64,000 nucleotides of DNA from Marinobacter persicus (GTDB lineage Bacteria; Pseudomonadota; Gammaproteobacteria; Pseudomonadales; Oleiphilaceae): NCBI RefSeq assembly GCF_900114155.1, contig NZ_FOSC01000003.1:1-64000 (forward strand), given 5' to 3'. This document shows, piece after piece, positions 33,232 to 42,509 of this stretch. The notes beneath the pieces are model-generated. The model ran no database searches and had not been told where the DNA came from. It worked only from the letters and a program-made list of their open reading frames with translations. Positions within the stretch are counted from its first letter, which is position 1; each line of letters begins with the position of its first letter. The position numbers were made by a program, and so were the translations under genes.

Positions 33232-36069
33232 TCAAAGGTTCATGAACCGGCTTTCATCCACCGTGTCGATTTGCCTGGGCTTCATGTGCTTATCGGCATA
33301 CTCTCGATAAGCGCCGGAGTGGACAAACAGTTTGAACACCTCCCGGTCCAGGTGCCCGTTCTCGACCATACCTGCCATCAGCTGCAGGGATTCGCTGAGG
33401 GTTTTGCCCCGTTTGTAGGGCCTGTCGACGGCGGTCAGCGCTTCGAACACATCGGCCACCGCCATGATCCGCTCAACCGTGCCCATTTCCTCCCCGGTGA
33501 GTTTGCAGGGATAACCCTGGCCGTCCATTCGCTCGTGGTGGGTGCCGGCCAGGCGCGGCACGTTGGCCAGGCGGTCGGGCAGGGGCAGGGCGTCGAGCAT
33601 GCAGATGGTCTGCACGATGTGTTCCTGAATGCGGAACCGCTCTTCCGGGTTCAGGGTGCCACGGCGAATACAGAGGTTGTGCAGCTCGCCATGGTTGTAG
33701 GCATTGTCGGGCAGCTCCATGTCGAAGCCCCAGCGGTTGGCCGGGTCGTTCCTGTCTACCGGCGGTACGTGCGCCCCCCAGGCTCGCAGATGGTCAGGCT
33801 TGTCGGCCAGCAGCCGTTCAGTGACGGGCAGCTCCGGTTCCGGAATACCTTCAACAGCCTGGCGCTCATCTTCAGACAGCCCCAGCCGGTCGGAAAAGTG
33901 TCGCTGCCAGGTGCGCTCGCCAATACGGCGGATGCGTTCGATGTCTTCATCGGACATGGCTTCAGTGCCCTGATTGCACTGGGCAAGAAAGGCAAAGTCC
34001 TGCTGAAGCTCGTTCAGGACCCGGTCGCGCTGGTCGGCGGCCGTTTCGGCCTCCTGGCCGGCCAGCCGTGATTGCAGATAATGGATCTGGGTATCCCGAT
34101 ACAGCACCTCGAAACGGGTGCGAATTTCGTGCAGTCGGTTGTGGATGGTTTCCAGCTTGACGGATTTGTCCACCACGAACTCGGGCGTGGTGATCTTGCC
34201 GCAATCATGCAGCCAGGCGGCCAGATGAAATTCGTAGCGTTCCTGCTCGCTCATGGCAAAATCGGCAAAGGGGGCATCGGTGCTGCTTTCCGCTTTTTCG
34301 ACCAGCATTTGGGCCAGTTTGGGCACCCGTTCGCAGTGTCCTCCGGTATAGGGCGATTTGGCGTCGATGGCGTTTGCCACCAGGCGAATGATGCCCTCAA
34401 GCAGAGCCTGCTGGCTCTCGATCAGTTCGCGGGTTTCAATGGCAACGGCGGCGGAGCCCGCAATTTCGTTCACGAACACGATCAGATCGTCACTTAAATC
34501 CGTTTGTCTGCCCAGCTCCATCTCCACCACCAGCACCCCGATCAGTTGGTTTTCCCGGTTGCGGAGAACGGAAAACACCGGGTGGCCGTCGATGCTGATC
34601 CGCAGGCGTCGAATCAGCTCGCTGTCTTCGCAATCGGGCCCAATGTCATCCAGCGTTTCAGGCAGCTGCATTTGCTGGTTCACGGCGAGGTCGAGTTGCC
34701 GGGCCTGTCGGCTGAACAGGTAGACGGCCCCGCGTCGCTGGCCAAGGATACTGATGATCTGCTCCAGCACCTCCTTCAAGAGTTCATTCAGGTCCTGGCC
34801 GCGGTTGAGCGTGGTGGATATGTTCTGAAAGCTGCGAATGGTATGAGCCATGTCGTCCAGGGCAATGCTCAGCTCCGAGGCTTCGCGGATGTGGGAATCC
34901 GAGCGCACCGGCGTGTCGAAGCGAAAACGCGACAGCCGGCTGACCCTGTCGGTCAGTTGCGTCAGCGGCTTGCCCACCTGCCGGCCCAGCAGCCAGCCCA
35001 CCACCAGCAGCAGGCCGGCAATGGCAATGGCGATCAGGGTCTGGCGGGTCAGTGCGTCCCAGACATCGGCCAGTAGTTCATCGGCGGGAATCGCGATGGC
35101 GATGGTCAGTTGTTCGTCAGGCAGGGAGGACAGATCGGCGGTGATGGTGTACCAGTCCCGCTGTCCGAAATCCGCATTCTGTACCTGTTGTGTCGGTTGT
35201 GCCAGAGCCTGCCTGATCAGCGGGCCGGGCAGGCTGTCGCTTTGATCCTCCGAACTGGCGAGTACCTCGCCGGTGCGATTCACAATGGCAATCCGGCTAC
35301 CCGGGGTTTGTTTCAGTTCACTGAGCTTGGCGCCAAGATCGGTCACGGTGACATCGATTCCCAGTACGGTTTCCGGCAGCCCCGCAGCCTTCCAGGCCAG
35401 GGTCAGGCCCGTCTGACGGGTGGTGAAAAAGGTATAGGGCGAAGACAACTGCATGGTGTCTTGCTGCTGAGCCTGCTGGTACCAGGGGCGTTGGCGGGGG
35501 TCGAAGCGGTAATCGGGCAGATCCTGGCGTCTCAAAAGATTCAGTGCCTGGTCGTAAAACAGCCAGGTGCCCCGAACCTGTTGTCCGCTTCTTTCAACGC
35601 TTTGCAGCAGGTAGCGGCTATCGGGTGGGGCGTCGGCGAAACGCTCGGAGTCTTCGTGAGCCAGATCCCTCAGCAAAAAGAAATCGCCGTTGCCGTAGCC
35701 GGCGTAAATGGCGTTGATGATGTCGCTGGTGTTCAGTACCTCGGCCACCGGTTGCAACCTGTCGAGGCGCTGGTCAAGGTTGGCGGCACCGGCAAGCGGG
35801 TCATGACGCAAGGCGGTCAATGCCGTGGCGGGCGGTTGAGTGACCGCGTGAATGCGGTCGTCCACACTGGTGGCCAGTTGCCCGGCCATGGCTTCGGCAG
35901 CGGTAATCTTGGCCTGTTCCATGCCCCGGAAACTCTGGCTGATCAGCACCACCGTGAGGGTCAGCATGGCCAGGGTAATGGCGGAGGCAATCACCACTGC
36001 CAGCGAGATCTGGCCGGGCTGGTGGCCGTCGGGCAGGGTTCTTTGGTGAGGTGGTTTTGTGAACAGCAC
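33232..36069 (-). CDS. HD-GYP phosphodiesterase with sensory, HAMP and GAF domains
   Basis: This protein (about 945 residues from a GTG at 36069; start uncertain) has a membrane helix (ISLAVVIASAITLAMLTLTV), a periplasmic Cache-like sensor, a second helix (LIAIAIAGLLLVVGWLLG), a HAMP segment, a GAF-like domain, and a C-terminal HD-GYP domain. The latter shows GGHCERVPKLA, AAWLHDCGKITTPE and THHERMDGQGYP. HD-GYP enzymes hydrolyse cyclic di-GMP. There is a long insertion between the HD and GYP parts (about 33570-34200), which is unusual. The 5' end overlaps no gene from this start, while longer in-frame starts run into alkB. Confidence 0.82.
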   Translation of the reverse strand: MLFTKPPHQRTLPDGHQPGQISLAVVIASAITLAMLTLTVVLISQSFRGMEQAKITAAEAMAGQLATSVDDRIHAVTQPPATALTALRHDPLAGAANLDQRLDRLQPVAEVLNTSDIINAIYAGYGNGDFFLLRDLAHEDSERFADAPPDSRYLLQSVERSGQQVRGTWLFYDQALNLLRRQDLPDYRFDPRQRPWYQQAQQQDTMQLSSPYTFFTTRQTGLTLAWKAAGLPETVLGIDVTVTDLGAKLSELKQTPGSRIAIVNRTGEVLASSEDQSDSLPGPLIRQALAQPTQQVQNADFGQRDWYTITADLSSLPDEQLTIAIAIPADELLADVWDALTRQTLIAIAIAGLLLVVGWLLGRQVGKPLTQLTDRVSRLSRFRFDTPVRSDSHIREASELSIALDDMAHTIRSFQNISTTLNRGQDLNELLKEVLEQIISILGQRRGAVYLFSRQARQLDLAVNQQMQLPETLDDIGPDCEDSELIRRLRISIDGHPVFSVLRNRENQLIGVLVVEMELGRQTDLSDDLIVFVNEIAGSAAVAIETRELIESQQALLEGIIRLVANAIDAKSPYTGGHCERVPKLAQMLVEKAESSTDAPFADFAMSEQERYEFHLAAWLHDCGKITTPEFVVDKSVKLETIHNRLHEIRTRFEVLYRDTQIHYLQSRLAGQEAETAADQRDRVLNELQQDFAFLAQCNQGTEAMSDEDIERIRRIGERTWQRHFSDRLGLSEDERQAVEGIPEPELPVTERLLADKPDHLRAWGAHVPPVDRNDPANRWGFDMELPDNAYNHGELHNLCIRRGTLNPEERFRIQEHIVQTICMLDALPLPDRLANVPRLAGTHHERMDGQGYPCKLTGEEMGTVERIMAVADVFEALTAVDRPYKRGKTLSESLQLMAGMVENGHLDREVFKLFVHSGAYREYADKHMKPRQIDTVDESRFMNL

Positions 36070-36101
36070 GATTGTCGATACCCTGATCTTATCGATGTGG
36101 A

Positions 36102-36767
36102 ATGGTGATGGCGATGACGCTGGATTTATTCGACCCGCAAACCCCGGAGCCATGGCTGGAGCGGGAAGCTGATGGTGTTTTTGTGCTACGTCGTTTTGCT
36201 TCGGCACGGGCAAAAGACTTACTGGACAGCATAGCTGAAATTGCCGGCCAGGCGAGTTTCCGCCAGATGGTTACCCCTGGCGGTCACCGGATGTCGGCGG
36301 CCATGACCTGTGCCGGGCCGCTGGGCTGGGTGACCGACCGCGCTGGCTATCGATACCAGCGGCAGGATCCGCAAACGGGGCGGACCTGGCCCACCATGCC
36401 CGATGGTTTCATTCAACTGGCTGAAAATGCGGCGGAAGAAGCCGGTTTCTCCGGTTTTGTGCCGGACGCCTGCCTGATTAACCGCTACCAGCCTGGCGCC
36501 AAAATGGGGTTGCACCAGGACCGGGACGAGCAGGACTTTGCCTGGCCGATTGTGTCCGTGTCGCTGGGTTTGCCGATTGTCTTTCAAATGGGCGGGCGCA
36601 GGCGCAGTGACAAGCCCCGGCGCATTCTGCTGGAGCACGGCGATGTGCTGGTGTGGGGTGGCCCTGCACGGCTCAATTACCACGGGGTCCTGACCCTGAA
36701 AGCCGGTGACCATCCGCTGACCGGCCCCTATCGCTATAACCTGACTTTCCGCAGGGCTGGTGAATAG
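36102..36767 (+). CDS. alkB: DNA oxidative demethylase AlkB
   Basis: This 221-residue protein is a 2-oxoglutarate/Fe(II) dioxygenase: LHQDRDEQDF carries the HxD iron ligands, LLEHGDVLVWGGPARLNYHG the later His region, and RYNLTFRRAG the 2-oxoglutarate-binding arginines. AlkB repairs 1-methyladenine and 3-methylcytosine. Alternative starts at 36108 and 36114 are in frame. No Ada gene is adjacent. Confidence 0.88.
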   Translation: MVMAMTLDLFDPQTPEPWLEREADGVFVLRRFASARAKDLLDSIAEIAGQASFRQMVTPGGHRMSAAMTCAGPLGWVTDRAGYRYQRQDPQTGRTWPTMPDGFIQLAENAAEEAGFSGFVPDACLINRYQPGAKMGLHQDRDEQDFAWPIVSVSLGLPIVFQMGGRRRSDKPRRILLEHGDVLVWGGPARLNYHGVLTLKAGDHPLTGPYRYNLTFRRAGE

Positions 36768-36769
36768 AC

Positions 36770-38050
36770 TTACTGCAGCCAGGCCACCAGAAGCCCCGCC
36801 GCCAACGACAGAACCATGGGAATGCCCACCAGCAGCCCGGCCTGGCGGTTGCCAATGCTCCAGGCCATGCCGGATTTCACCAGATTGTTAACGGCGGCGG
36901 CGATGACAATGCCGATCACCGCCACATCCATGGCCAGGTTGTTGTTGGACATGCGGGTCAGCGACAGGGTGATCGCATCCACATCCGCCACGCCGGAGGT
37001 GGCCGCCAGGGCATAGATACCGGCATCGCCGAAGCTGTTCTTCAGAAACTCGCCCAGCAGCAGAATGCCAGTCAACAGGGCGCCAAACACCAGGGCTGAC
37101 GACAGCTCCAGCGGGTTCTGGCTCAGGCTCGGCTGGCTGACCTGCAACTGCCCGGAATGCTTGCGCCAGATGAAAAAGGCCGGCCCGTAGAGCAGGGCGG
37201 TCATCACCACGACCGGCCAGATCAGGCTGGGGAGCAGGGCGGTGTTGATGATCAGACAGTAGATCAGAATGCGGGGGAACATGGTGCCGCAGGCAATCAG
37301 AATGCCGGAGGCGAATTGCGGGCTGAACTCCGGGTTCTTCGCCGCCTGCCGGGAAAAGTGCAGGGTCAGGGCGGTGGAGGAACTCAATCCGGCAAACAGG
37401 CTGGTGAACAGAATGCCCTTGCGCGCACCGGCCACCCGGATGGCGAAGTAGCCGACAAACGAGATGGAGGCGATCATCACCACCATGTACCAGATCTCGC
37501 GTGGGTTGAGCACGCCGCCCGGCCCCATTTTTTCGCTGGGCAGCAGCGGCAGCATCACCACGGAAATCAGCAGGAGTTTCAACGCTGCGTCCAGTTCATG
37601 GGATTGCAGCTTCTGCAGCCAGCCGTGGATTTCCGCCTTGTTGTCCAGAATCATTGCTGTCACCACGGCGGCCGCAGTGGCGATTACCGGGTCCACAGCC
37701 ACGGCAATGGCACCAAAGCAGAAGGTCAGTACCATGCCAACCATGCCGGTAATACTGAAGTTGCGAATATGGGCGAGCCGTTCACTGAACGCCACCAGCC
37801 CCATGGCGACCACGCTGAGCAGCAGGACGGGAAAGGCCCAGACGGTAATCTCGGCAGCCAGGATGGCGGAAATGCCGCCGAGCAGGCCGATCAGGGCAAA
37901 GGTGCGTATGCCGGCAATGCGTTCGCCGGCTTTCTGGTCCCGGGCATCCCAGCCGCGCTCCAGGCCGATAATGGCCCCGAGCAGCAGGGCAATGGCCAAG
38001 TGAAAGGTGGTTTGGTTGTTGGCCAGAAACTGGCTGGCAACATCATCCAT
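36770..38050 (-). CDS. MgtC/SapB and DUF4010 membrane protein
   Basis: This 426-residue protein has an N-terminal MgtC-like domain (LLLGAIIGLERGWDAR, then GIRTFALIGLLGG) and a C-terminal DUF4010 domain (LAATSGVADVDAITLSLTRM), with about a dozen hydrophobic helices. Such proteins are linked to magnesium homeostasis or ion transport by family similarity only. It is convergent with alkB, separated by 2 bases. Confidence 0.82.
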   Translation of the reverse strand: MDDVASQFLANNQTTFHLAIALLLGAIIGLERGWDARDQKAGERIAGIRTFALIGLLGGISAILAAEITVWAFPVLLLSVVAMGLVAFSERLAHIRNFSITGMVGMVLTFCFGAIAVAVDPVIATAAAVVTAMILDNKAEIHGWLQKLQSHELDAALKLLLISVVMLPLLPSEKMGPGGVLNPREIWYMVVMIASISFVGYFAIRVAGARKGILFTSLFAGLSSSTALTLHFSRQAAKNPEFSPQFASGILIACGTMFPRILIYCLIINTALLPSLIWPVVVMTALLYGPAFFIWRKHSGQLQVSQPSLSQNPLELSSALVFGALLTGILLLGEFLKNSFGDAGIYALAATSGVADVDAITLSLTRMSNNNLAMDVAVIGIVIAAAVNNLVKSGMAWSIGNRQAGLLVGIPMVLSLAAGLLVAWLQ

Positions 38051-38203
38051 GCACGGGTGCTCCGGTTGGTCTGGGTTAGCAGGACACTGAAATTTGCGGC
38101 ACTATATTCGTGATTCAAGACGAAAAAATGCGCCACAGCAACGCAAGATCATAAGGTTGGCTGCCACAATAACAAGCATAGTGATTTCAAGGCGAGGTGG
38201 AAG

Positions 38204-39055
38204 ATGTTGCAAATCGTGTCCTGTATTGATGACTCCCGAGCGGCCCCGGCGGTCTGTGATTACGGCGCCTGGGCCAGCCGGCACACGCAGGCACCCCTGA
38301 TGCTGCTGCACGTCCTGGACGAGGAAAAATACCCCTCCGAGCCCGACCTTGCGGGCAATATTGGCCTGGGTAGCCGGGAGCAACTGCTGGACGAGCTGGC
38401 GGAGCTGGACCGTAAGCGCGCCAAGCTGGCCCGGGAGCATGGGCACCATTTGCTGGACAAGGCCGAGGAACGGGTACAACAAAGTGGCCTGACCGAGGCG
38501 GTCAAGCGCCAGCGTCACGGCACACTGGTGGAAGCAATCCAGGCGCTGGAAAAGGACACACGGTTGTTCGTCATGGGCCTGCACGGTGAGAGCAGCTCCG
38601 ACCGGGATTTGCACCCGGGCGGTCAGTTGGAAACCGTGATTCGCAGCGCCCACCGCCCGATACTGCTGGTGCCGGACGAATACACCGACCCGAAAAGCGC
38701 CATGGTGGCGTTCGACGGCAGCGAGGCGGCGTTCAAAGGAGTGGAGCTGATTTCCACCAGCCCGGTTCTGAAAGGCATGCCTCTGCACCTGGTGATGGTG
38801 GGCGCTGATACCGCGGACCGCTGGGAGCAGTTGAAAAAAGCGGAAAAGATGCTGGCCGGTCTGGATGTGGAGATCACCCTGGCCATCCGGGCAGGCGACG
38901 TGGAGCCGGCCTTGCACCAGTACCAGCAAGAGCACGATATTGACCTGTTGGTGATGGGAGCCTACGGCCGCTCCCGCATCCGCGAGTTTTTTGTTGGCAG
39001 TAACACCACCAATATGCTGAAAACCGCCGACAAGCCGTTGGTGATTCTGCGCTGA
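38204..39055 (+). CDS. Tandem universal stress protein (UspE type)
   Basis: This 283-residue protein has two Usp domains. The first (about 1-165) begins MLQIVSCIDDSRAAPAVCDY and ends RSAHRPILLVPDE; the second begins KSAMVAFDGSEAAFKGVEL and ends LLVMGAYGRSRIREFFVGSN with the ATP-binding G-2X-G pattern, closing TADKPLVILR. UspE-type proteins act in general stress responses. The AGGTGG site fits the ATG at 38204. Confidence 0.88.
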   Translation: MLQIVSCIDDSRAAPAVCDYGAWASRHTQAPLMLLHVLDEEKYPSEPDLAGNIGLGSREQLLDELAELDRKRAKLAREHGHHLLDKAEERVQQSGLTEAVKRQRHGTLVEAIQALEKDTRLFVMGLHGESSSDRDLHPGGQLETVIRSAHRPILLVPDEYTDPKSAMVAFDGSEAAFKGVELISTSPVLKGMPLHLVMVGADTADRWEQLKKAEKMLAGLDVEITLAIRAGDVEPALHQYQQEHDIDLLVMGAYGRSRIREFFVGSNTTNMLKTADKPLVILR

Positions 39056-39080
39056 TGGTCTGGGCCGGGCGGTAACCACT

Positions 39081-40616
39081 ATGCTTGTAGGAACATGGCG
39101 CAAGGTATTTCTGGCGCTGGTATGCGCCAGTGTTCTGACCGGCTGCGCGAGTGGTCTGCAGCCGGTAAAGCACGGAGACAGTTCGGGAGCAGAGTCAGTG
39201 GCTGATTCGTTTTTACAGGAGCAACGCCAGCAGCACCTCGACTCCCAAACCGGGGAATCCGGCTTTGCCCTGCTGAACACCGGGCGCGAGGCCTTCCTGG
39301 CCCGGGCGGCCCTGATTGAAGTGGCAAACCACAGCATCGATGCCCAGTACTACATCTGGAACGACGATGCCACGGGCCGTTACCTTGCTGGCCGGCTACT
39401 GGTCGCCGCTGATCGTGGGGTGCAGGTGCGGCTGTTGCTGGACGACATTAACCTGGCGGGCAAGGAGCCACTGTTTGCCCGGCTTGATGCCCATCCGAAC
39501 ATTACCGTGCGTGTTTTTAACCCGGTGCGTGCCCGGAATGGGGTGTCCCGTCTGTTTGCGTTGGCGGCGAATTTCGACCGCATCAACCGGCGCATGCACA
39601 ACAAGAGTTTCGTGGTGGATGGCCACGCGGGCATTGCCGGTGGCCGCAATATCGGTGATGAATACTTCGATGAAGACCCGCTGCAGAACACCCGTGACCG
39701 TGACATATTGGTGCTCGGCCCGCTGGCCGACCCCCTGGGCGACAGCTTTCAGGCCTACTGGCAGGATCTCTGGGCATACCCGCTAGATCAACTGCACGAA
39801 CTGAGCCCCGGGGACCTGCCCGAAGTGCTTGAGCAGAGTGTTGAGAGGCCGGCATTGCGGACCCGCCCGCCGGCGGGCGAGGAGGCTGCCCGGAAGTATC
39901 TGGATCAGACGTTCGCGGGGGTGATACAGGCTCCGGCCGAACTGGTGTTTGACCCGCCGCCGGAAAATCCGGAAGGCCCCGCCAGCACCCCGAAAGCCAC
40001 CGCACGGGCATTGTATCGGCTGGCGAATGCGGCCGAGACCGAAATCCTGATTGAATCTGCCTACCTGATTCTCACCGACGAGGAACTGAACGGCACCAGC
40101 GGCCTTGGCAACCCCGATGTGTCGGTGACAGCGTTCACCAACTCACTGGCCACCAATGACCTGCTCACCAATCACTCGGGTTATGCCCGCTGGCGCAAGG
40201 CGATGCTGGCAAGCGGCATTGATCTGTACGAATTACGCCCGGACTCACCCGCCTGCAGGCAGTGGATTGCAGATGGTGTGGCCTGTGGGCCAGGCGGCCT
40301 GAGCCTGCACTCAAAAGCGGTGGTGTTTGATCGGAAGACCCTGTTTGTCGGCTCGTTCAACGTGAACCTTCGGTCGATTTACCTGAACGGCGAGACCGTT
40401 TTTATCATTCACAGCCCGGAACTGGCCAGGGCCGTGGCGGATGACATTGATTATGCCACTGGCCCGGAAAACAGCTGGCGGGTCAGCCTGGATGAGAACG
40501 GCGATCTGCGCTGGCATGCGGGCGACCTCACGGTTGGCCATGAGCCGGATGTGGGCTTGTGGCGTCGATTCCAGTCCGGTTTTCTGTCCTGGCTGCCGAT
40601 TGCCAAATACCTGTAA
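39081..40616 (+). CDS. Phospholipase D-like lipoprotein (ClsC-like)
   Basis: This 511-residue protein has a lipoprotein signal (LALVCASVLTGC) and two HKD motifs, HNKSFVVDGHAGIAGGRN and HSKAVVFDRKTLFVGSFN. This is the phospholipase D/cardiolipin synthase fold. Size and motifs are like E. coli ClsC-type cardiolipin synthases, but here the enzyme is a predicted lipoprotein facing the periplasm. Its role in phospholipid remodelling is inferred. Confidence 0.82.
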   Translation: MLVGTWRKVFLALVCASVLTGCASGLQPVKHGDSSGAESVADSFLQEQRQQHLDSQTGESGFALLNTGREAFLARAALIEVANHSIDAQYYIWNDDATGRYLAGRLLVAADRGVQVRLLLDDINLAGKEPLFARLDAHPNITVRVFNPVRARNGVSRLFALAANFDRINRRMHNKSFVVDGHAGIAGGRNIGDEYFDEDPLQNTRDRDILVLGPLADPLGDSFQAYWQDLWAYPLDQLHELSPGDLPEVLEQSVERPALRTRPPAGEEAARKYLDQTFAGVIQAPAELVFDPPPENPEGPASTPKATARALYRLANAAETEILIESAYLILTDEELNGTSGLGNPDVSVTAFTNSLATNDLLTNHSGYARWRKAMLASGIDLYELRPDSPACRQWIADGVACGPGGLSLHSKAVVFDRKTLFVGSFNVNLRSIYLNGETVFIIHSPELARAVADDIDYATGPENSWRVSLDENGDLRWHAGDLTVGHEPDVGLWRRFQSGFLSWLPIAKYL

Positions 40617-40654
40617 ATGCCCCTGATGAGGCGCGAGCAAACGCTTGGCTGGTC

Positions 40655-41860
40655 TCAGGCCACGTTCCCGGCCGCCACGCCCGAAGCCCAGGCCCACTGG
40701 AAATTGTGCCCGCCCAGGTGCCCGGTGACATCCACCACTTCCCCGATAAAGAACAGGTTGGGCTGGTCCTGAACCGCCATGGTTTTCGAGGATAACTGGC
40801 GGGTATCCACCCCGCCCAGGGTGACCTCGGCTGTGCGGTACCCTTCGGTGCCGGCCGGTTTGATGGTCCAGTCGCCCAGGGCCTGGGCCACCTGCCCGAT
40901 GTCGGCATTGCGGTATTCCTGCAACGGCCCTCGCCAGCCCTGCAGTTCGTTGAAGGCCTGGGCGAAACGCTTGGGCAGGTGCTGATTAAGGTATTGGAGA
41001 AGGGTGGATTGTGGTTTGTCCCTGCGCAGGTCCAGCAGGTCCTGCTGGATTTTCTGTGCCGGCAACAGGTTGATGTGTATCTCATCGCCGGGCTGCCAGT
41101 AACTGGACACCTGCAGCATGGCCGGCCCGCTCAGGCCCCGGTGGGTAACCAGCATGGGTTCGCGGAAATGTTCATTATGGCAGTGGGCGTCCACCGGACA
41201 ACTGACGCCGGACAGCGGAGCCAGTTGCTGCTTGAGCTCCGGATGCAGGGTGAAGGGCACCAGCCCGGCGCGGGTGGGCAACACTTCAAGGCCAAACTGT
41301 CTGGCAATGTCGTAGCCGAAACCGGTGGCGCCCATGGTGGGAATGGACAGGCCGCCGGTGGCCACCACCAGTGACTCGCAAGTAAAGTTGCCAGCGCTGG
41401 TGGCCAGGTGGTAACCGTCGCCGGTTTCGGTCACCGAGTTCACGGAGGTCTCCATGCGGATCTCGGCACCAGCCCACTCGCATTCGGTCAACAGCACATT
41501 GAGTATGTCTTTGGCGCTGTCCTGGCAGAACAGTTGCCCCGGTGCTTTTTCCTCGTACTCCACGCCGTGGCGGTCCACCAGCTCCACGAAATCCTGCGGG
41601 GTGTACCGTTTCAGGGCAGAAATGCAGTAGTGGGGGTTGTCCGACAGGAAATTCGCCGGTGTGCTGTTCAGATTGGTGAAATTGCAGCGCCCTCCACCGG
41701 ACATCAGGATTTTCTTGCCCGGCTTGTTGGCGTGATCCAGCACCAGCGTCCGCCTGCCCCGGTAACCGGTGGTGGCCGCACACATCAGCCCGGCGGCACC
41801 GGCGCCGATAATGATGACGTCGTGATGGGTTGGCTGACGGTTGTTTGAAGGAGGTGCCAT
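40655..41860 (-). CDS. NAD(P)/FAD-dependent oxidoreductase (YhiN/BaiN family)
   Basis: This 401-residue flavoprotein has the dinucleotide motif VIIIGAGAAGLMCAATTGYR, the family GRCNFTN stretch, and a C-terminal VDVTGHLGGHNFQWAWASG FAD motif. The HI0933/YhiN family is widespread but poorly understood. The start at 41860 is supported by a GAAGGAGG site. It follows the response-regulator gene by 1 nt on the same strand, so it may be in the two-component operon. Confidence 0.85.
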   Translation of the reverse strand: MAPPSNNRQPTHHDVIIIGAGAAGLMCAATTGYRGRRTLVLDHANKPGKKILMSGGGRCNFTNLNSTPANFLSDNPHYCISALKRYTPQDFVELVDRHGVEYEEKAPGQLFCQDSAKDILNVLLTECEWAGAEIRMETSVNSVTETGDGYHLATSAGNFTCESLVVATGGLSIPTMGATGFGYDIARQFGLEVLPTRAGLVPFTLHPELKQQLAPLSGVSCPVDAHCHNEHFREPMLVTHRGLSGPAMLQVSSYWQPGDEIHINLLPAQKIQQDLLDLRRDKPQSTLLQYLNQHLPKRFAQAFNELQGWRGPLQEYRNADIGQVAQALGDWTIKPAGTEGYRTAEVTLGGVDTRQLSSKTMAVQDQPNLFFIGEVVDVTGHLGGHNFQWAWASGVAAGNVA

Positions 41861-41861
41861 G

Positions 41862-42509
41862 TTATTGCTTGCGCAGATCCAGCGGGTCCAGCAACCCGGC
41901 GGCAATGGCCAGGCCGGTAACATCCGGCAGACGGTCGGCGCCCAGACGTTTCATCACCCGCGCCCGGTAGAGGTCGATGGTTTTCACGCTGACGCCCAAT
42001 TGGTCGGCAATTTCCCGGCTGGTGTAGCCCTGGGCCAGGGGCAGAAAAACGTCCCGCTCGCGTCGGGTCATGCTGGCCAGGCGTTTTTCCGTGCTGGCGT
42101 CGGCGGCATGCTGGCGGCCGTTCTGGTGTTCCTGCAGGGCCTGCTGCACGCTGTCCAGCAGCAGCTGCTGGTTGAAGGGCTTTTCAATGAAATCAAAGGC
42201 GCCGGATTTGAACGCCCGCACCACGATGGGCACATCGGCGTGGCCGGAAACAAAAATGATCGGGATGTTCAGGTCCCGCTTCTGCATCTCTTCCTGAACG
42301 TTCAGCCCGCCCAGGCCGGGCATGCGCACATCCAGCACCACGCAGCCGACGTTGGTGTCGTCCACCGTGTCCAGAAAACGGCGGCCGTCGCTGTAGGCCT
42401 TGACGGTCAGGCCCACCGACTCCAGCAGCCACTGGGTGGATTCAAGCATGCCGGCGTCGTCGTCTACCACGCACACCGTGGCCGGCTGGCTGTTGGCTGA
42501 ATCAGTCAT
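41862..42509 (-). CDS. FixJ-type response regulator
   Basis: This 215-residue protein has a receiver domain (VCVVDDDAGMLESTQWLLES; the phosphoacceptor Asp lies in CVVLDVRMPG, followed by FVSGHADVPI) and a LuxR-type helix-turn-helix (LAQGYTSREIADQLGVSVKT). It is encoded 4 nt overlapping its histidine kinase. Probable target: the divergent acyl-CoA ligase and its own operon. Confidence 0.9.
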   Translation of the reverse strand: MTDSANSQPATVCVVDDDAGMLESTQWLLESVGLTVKAYSDGRRFLDTVDDTNVGCVVLDVRMPGLGGLNVQEEMQKRDLNIPIIFVSGHADVPIVVRAFKSGAFDFIEKPFNQQLLLDSVQQALQEHQNGRQHAADASTEKRLASMTRRERDVFLPLAQGYTSREIADQLGVSVKTIDLYRARVMKRLGADRLPDVTGLAIAAGLLDPLDLRKQ

